A stretch of 18,271 bases of DNA from an uncultured Bacteroides sp. (GTDB lineage: Bacteria > Bacteroidota > Bacteroidia > Bacteroidales > Bacteroidaceae), in NCBI GenBank assembly GCA_959606905.1, contig CAUHML010000060.1, forward strand, positions 1 to 18,271, read 5' to 3'. Under the pieces are notes generated by a model. It saw only the letters and a program-made list of their open reading frames with translations, was not told where the DNA came from and did not search any database. Of this stretch, positions 16,447 to 18,271 are shown piece after piece. The position numbers were made by a program, and so were the translations under genes. Every line of letters begins with the position of its first letter. Positions within the stretch are counted from its first letter, which is position 1.

Positions 16447-18271
16447 TTAAAACTTAATACGCAGTTGCATTTGTACATCTCCTTTTTTATTTCCACAGAT
16501 CAAATCATTGCCTGAACCGATCTCATTCCGATCTAAATAGACTGTTTCGCCAAACTTGGTTATGAACAACCAGTGCTTATTCAGTTCATATCTGAGACGG
16601 ACGCTACAGCGAAATCCACGACCTTGGAAGGACGGTGTGTAGAACGTATAAAGCAATCCGCTTTCCGAAGCATATACGCGCGAATCATAATCCTCTGTAA
16701 AAAAGTAACTGCCCTGAACGTCAGCAAACAGCCTGGCCCAAGGCAGTTGGGAGGATATCATTTGTGTAACCTGATATCCTTTATTAGCAGCTCTGTCCTG
16801 AGAATGAAAATGATTATAATCTAAAGTTGTACGACTGCTTAACACATCTCCTAAAGAATAGTTCAAACGGTAGCGAAGTTGATGGTGAAAAATAGGAAGT
16901 GTTAGTGTTCCTTTACTACCTGTCCAATCCCTTTCTTTGCGTTTATAGCGGTACTTTAGATACATGGATAGATGGCTGCGCGGAGTGAAAGTGGCTTGAA
17001 GCAATCCGTCTGTTCCGCGAGAGGGTTTATTTACTCTGTATTTTTTCCACGGAAAAGAAAATAAATCGAATGAGGCGAAAAATTTCCAATAAGCAAAAGG
17101 AGAAGCCTCCATGCCGATATAATATCCCTGTTCATTTTGTGTCGTACTTCCTTCACCGAAAGAATGGGCGAACATGGCCCAATAGTTATAAGAATAAAAC
17201 CGGTGTATCAACATGATTTGAGTGTTTTGAACCGGTGAATACTGCAAACGGTTCAAAGAGGCCCAACCTTGTTTTCCTATGGCCGTCTCTCCTTGAAAAG
17301 AAAAACGATGCCAGCGATAAGCATAATCAATCCCCAGATTATAGAAGTTGTTTCCATGAAGATTGTATTTGGAATAGCCTGTTAATTCCGGTTTGTATGG
17401 TCGGTTGAAAAGGTAGTAAATCCCGGTGATACCCAGTCGGATACGGTTGTGTTGATAACTCACGTTTCCACCTGTTAATTGCATGGTAAACAGGTTCTTT
17501 TTATCTGCTTCCTTTTGACTTCTGTGTAATCCGGTTTTATAGATGGAGGTAATTGCTCCGTTAGTGATTGTTCCATCTAATGAGCGGTGTGAATAGAAAC
17601 CGGAAAGATCCCAATCTTTAGATAAAGCAACAGTGGCAGCCACTCCCCGAAAATAATTGTATTCATCGCTGGAAGAGTGTTTCTTTATCCCCCCACTGCG
17701 ATTGTTGAAGGAAGAGGCATAGACTGTTTTTCCCATCAGATAATCAGTGCTAATCACTAATCCTTGTCCGAAACTAAGCCGATAGTTACCAACAGCTAAT
17801 GCTTTTAATCGTCCACAATCTTTTAATAACAGATAAAAGGAATAATAATCGTAGCCATAACGATTGTGTAAAGCTCCAAAAGGTTCTCCGGCATCTTTCT
17901 CGGCAACGACTCCTGCATAAAGTCGGTCACTGTATCGGAAACTGTATTTCACAGAGTTATAAACAGAAGGACCTAAATAGGTATGTTCATAACCTTTTCG
18001 CTTATAAAATGGTATATCAAAGCGAGTTAACAGCTCATTCTTTCCATACTTCGCTGCGCTTTTCAACAGACTTTTCCACCGAAAAGCAGCTTCATTGTTA
18101 ATAGCTTTTATACAGACGAAAGGTAGTAAATACTGGATTGTTTGTTTATCCATCTCTTCTACCAGTTGGAGTTCATAGATGGTTTTCATCTGTCCGTGTA
18201 TATAGATATAGGCCAGCAGATGTTCAATCTGAATATCACTAAGGAAAGGAAACTGTTCGAGTTGTTCACGG
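16447..18271 (-). CDS. Helix-hairpin-helix protein with probable outer-membrane beta-barrel (5' partial)
   Basis: The frame is open through the right edge, so the start lies outside and at least 607 residues are visible. The first visible part, LEQFPFLSDIQIEHLLAYIY, HGQMKTIYELQLVEEMDKQT and IQYLLPFV, has the rhythm of a ComEA-like helix-hairpin-helix repeat. An internal ATG at 18189 falls in the middle of it and is not the start. The rest is rich in alternating aromatic strands (SVKYSFRYSDRLYAGVVAEK, LRYRLNYSLGDVLSSRTTLD, GFRCSVRLRYEL) and ends in MQLRIKF with a terminal phenylalanine, as in outer-membrane barrels. Genes of this mixed type are seen in Bacteroides genomes without a defined function. 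It ends 43 bases before the sigma gene and is probably a separate unit. Confidence 0.75.
   Translation of the reverse strand, partial: REQLEQFPFLSDIQIEHLLAYIYIHGQMKTIYELQLVEEMDKQTIQYLLPFVCIKAINNEAAFRWKSLLKSAAKYGKNELLTRFDIPFYKRKGYEHTYLGPSVYNSVKYSFRYSDRLYAGVVAEKDAGEPFGALHNRYGYDYYSFYLLLKDCGRLKALAVGNYRLSFGQGLVISTDYLMGKTVYASSFNNRSGGIKKHSSSDEYNYFRGVAATVALSKDWDLSGFYSHRSLDGTITNGAITSIYKTGLHRSQKEADKKNLFTMQLTGGNVSYQHNRIRLGITGIYYLFNRPYKPELTGYSKYNLHGNNFYNLGIDYAYRWHRFSFQGETAIGKQGWASLNRLQYSPVQNTQIMLIHRFYSYNYWAMFAHSFGEGSTTQNEQGYYIGMEASPFAYWKFFASFDLFSFPWKKYRVNKPSRGTDGLLQATFTPRSHLSMYLKYRYKRKERDWTGSKGTLTLPIFHHQLRYRLNYSLGDVLSSRTTLDYNHFHSQDRAANKGYQVTQMISSQLPWARLFADVQGSYFFTEDYDSRVYASESGLLYTFYTPSFQGRGFRCSVRLRYELNKHWLFITKFGETVYLDRNEIGSGNDLICGNKKGDVQMQLRIKF

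Overview
The window looks like a chromosomal segment of a gut Bacteroides or a close relative. The evidence is its AT-rich base composition, a SusC/SusD pair with lipoprotein partners, a Bacteroidetes-type ECF sigma factor with a FecR anti-sigma factor, TAnnTTTG-type -7 promoter elements, and the absence of strong Shine-Dalgarno sequences. All complete protein genes lie on the minus strand. The only plus-strand coding traces are two AraC-type helix-turn-helix tails near the left edge.

Left region (1-1882). A gene for an AAA-type ATPase of the DUF4143 kind (83-1360) sits between two perfect 91-base direct repeats (1-91 and 1553-1643). Each repeat encodes, on the plus strand, the C-terminal helix-turn-helix of an AraC-family regulator, of the sort that ends Bacteroides hybrid two-component systems. 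The left copy appears to be the live 3' end of a gene entering from outside the window. The right copy is a headless remnant. This arrangement suggests a small cassette inserted at, or duplicated with, the end of a regulator gene. A 19-base inverted repeat sits just upstream of the ATPase promoter, and a second, stronger hairpin lies just past the remnant.

Region 1883-2656 encodes a standalone radical SAM enzyme with its own candidate promoter and terminator.

Central region (2772-14550). This is one tightly spaced six-gene operon read right to left: susC-like TonB-dependent transporter, susD-like lipoprotein, DUF4843-type lipoprotein, PKD-like lipoprotein, zinc metalloprotease, and a second metalloprotease homologue. 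Gaps are 9-25 bases. There is no glycoside hydrolase, and the only recognisable enzyme is a HExxHxxGxxH protease, so peptide or protein capture is more likely than glycan capture. The last gene is a paralogue of the protease in which all three zinc-binding histidines are replaced and the Met-turn region is missing: a probable pseudoprotease.

Control region (14551-16446). An ECF sigma factor gene and a fecR-type anti-sigma gene lie directly upstream of the operon. The SusC protein carries an N-terminal STN signalling domain, so the expected circuit is substrate binding by SusC/D, then STN, then FecR, then release of the sigma factor. A bipartite motif, AGGGTAACC, then 16 bases, then CGTA, occurs with identical spacing before susC and before fecR, but not before the sigma gene, which instead has a TATATTTG -7 element. 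I propose this motif as the target promoter of the local ECF sigma factor.

Right edge (16447-18271). A 5'-truncated gene encodes a helix-hairpin-helix region followed by what looks like an outer-membrane beta-barrel; its start lies beyond the window.
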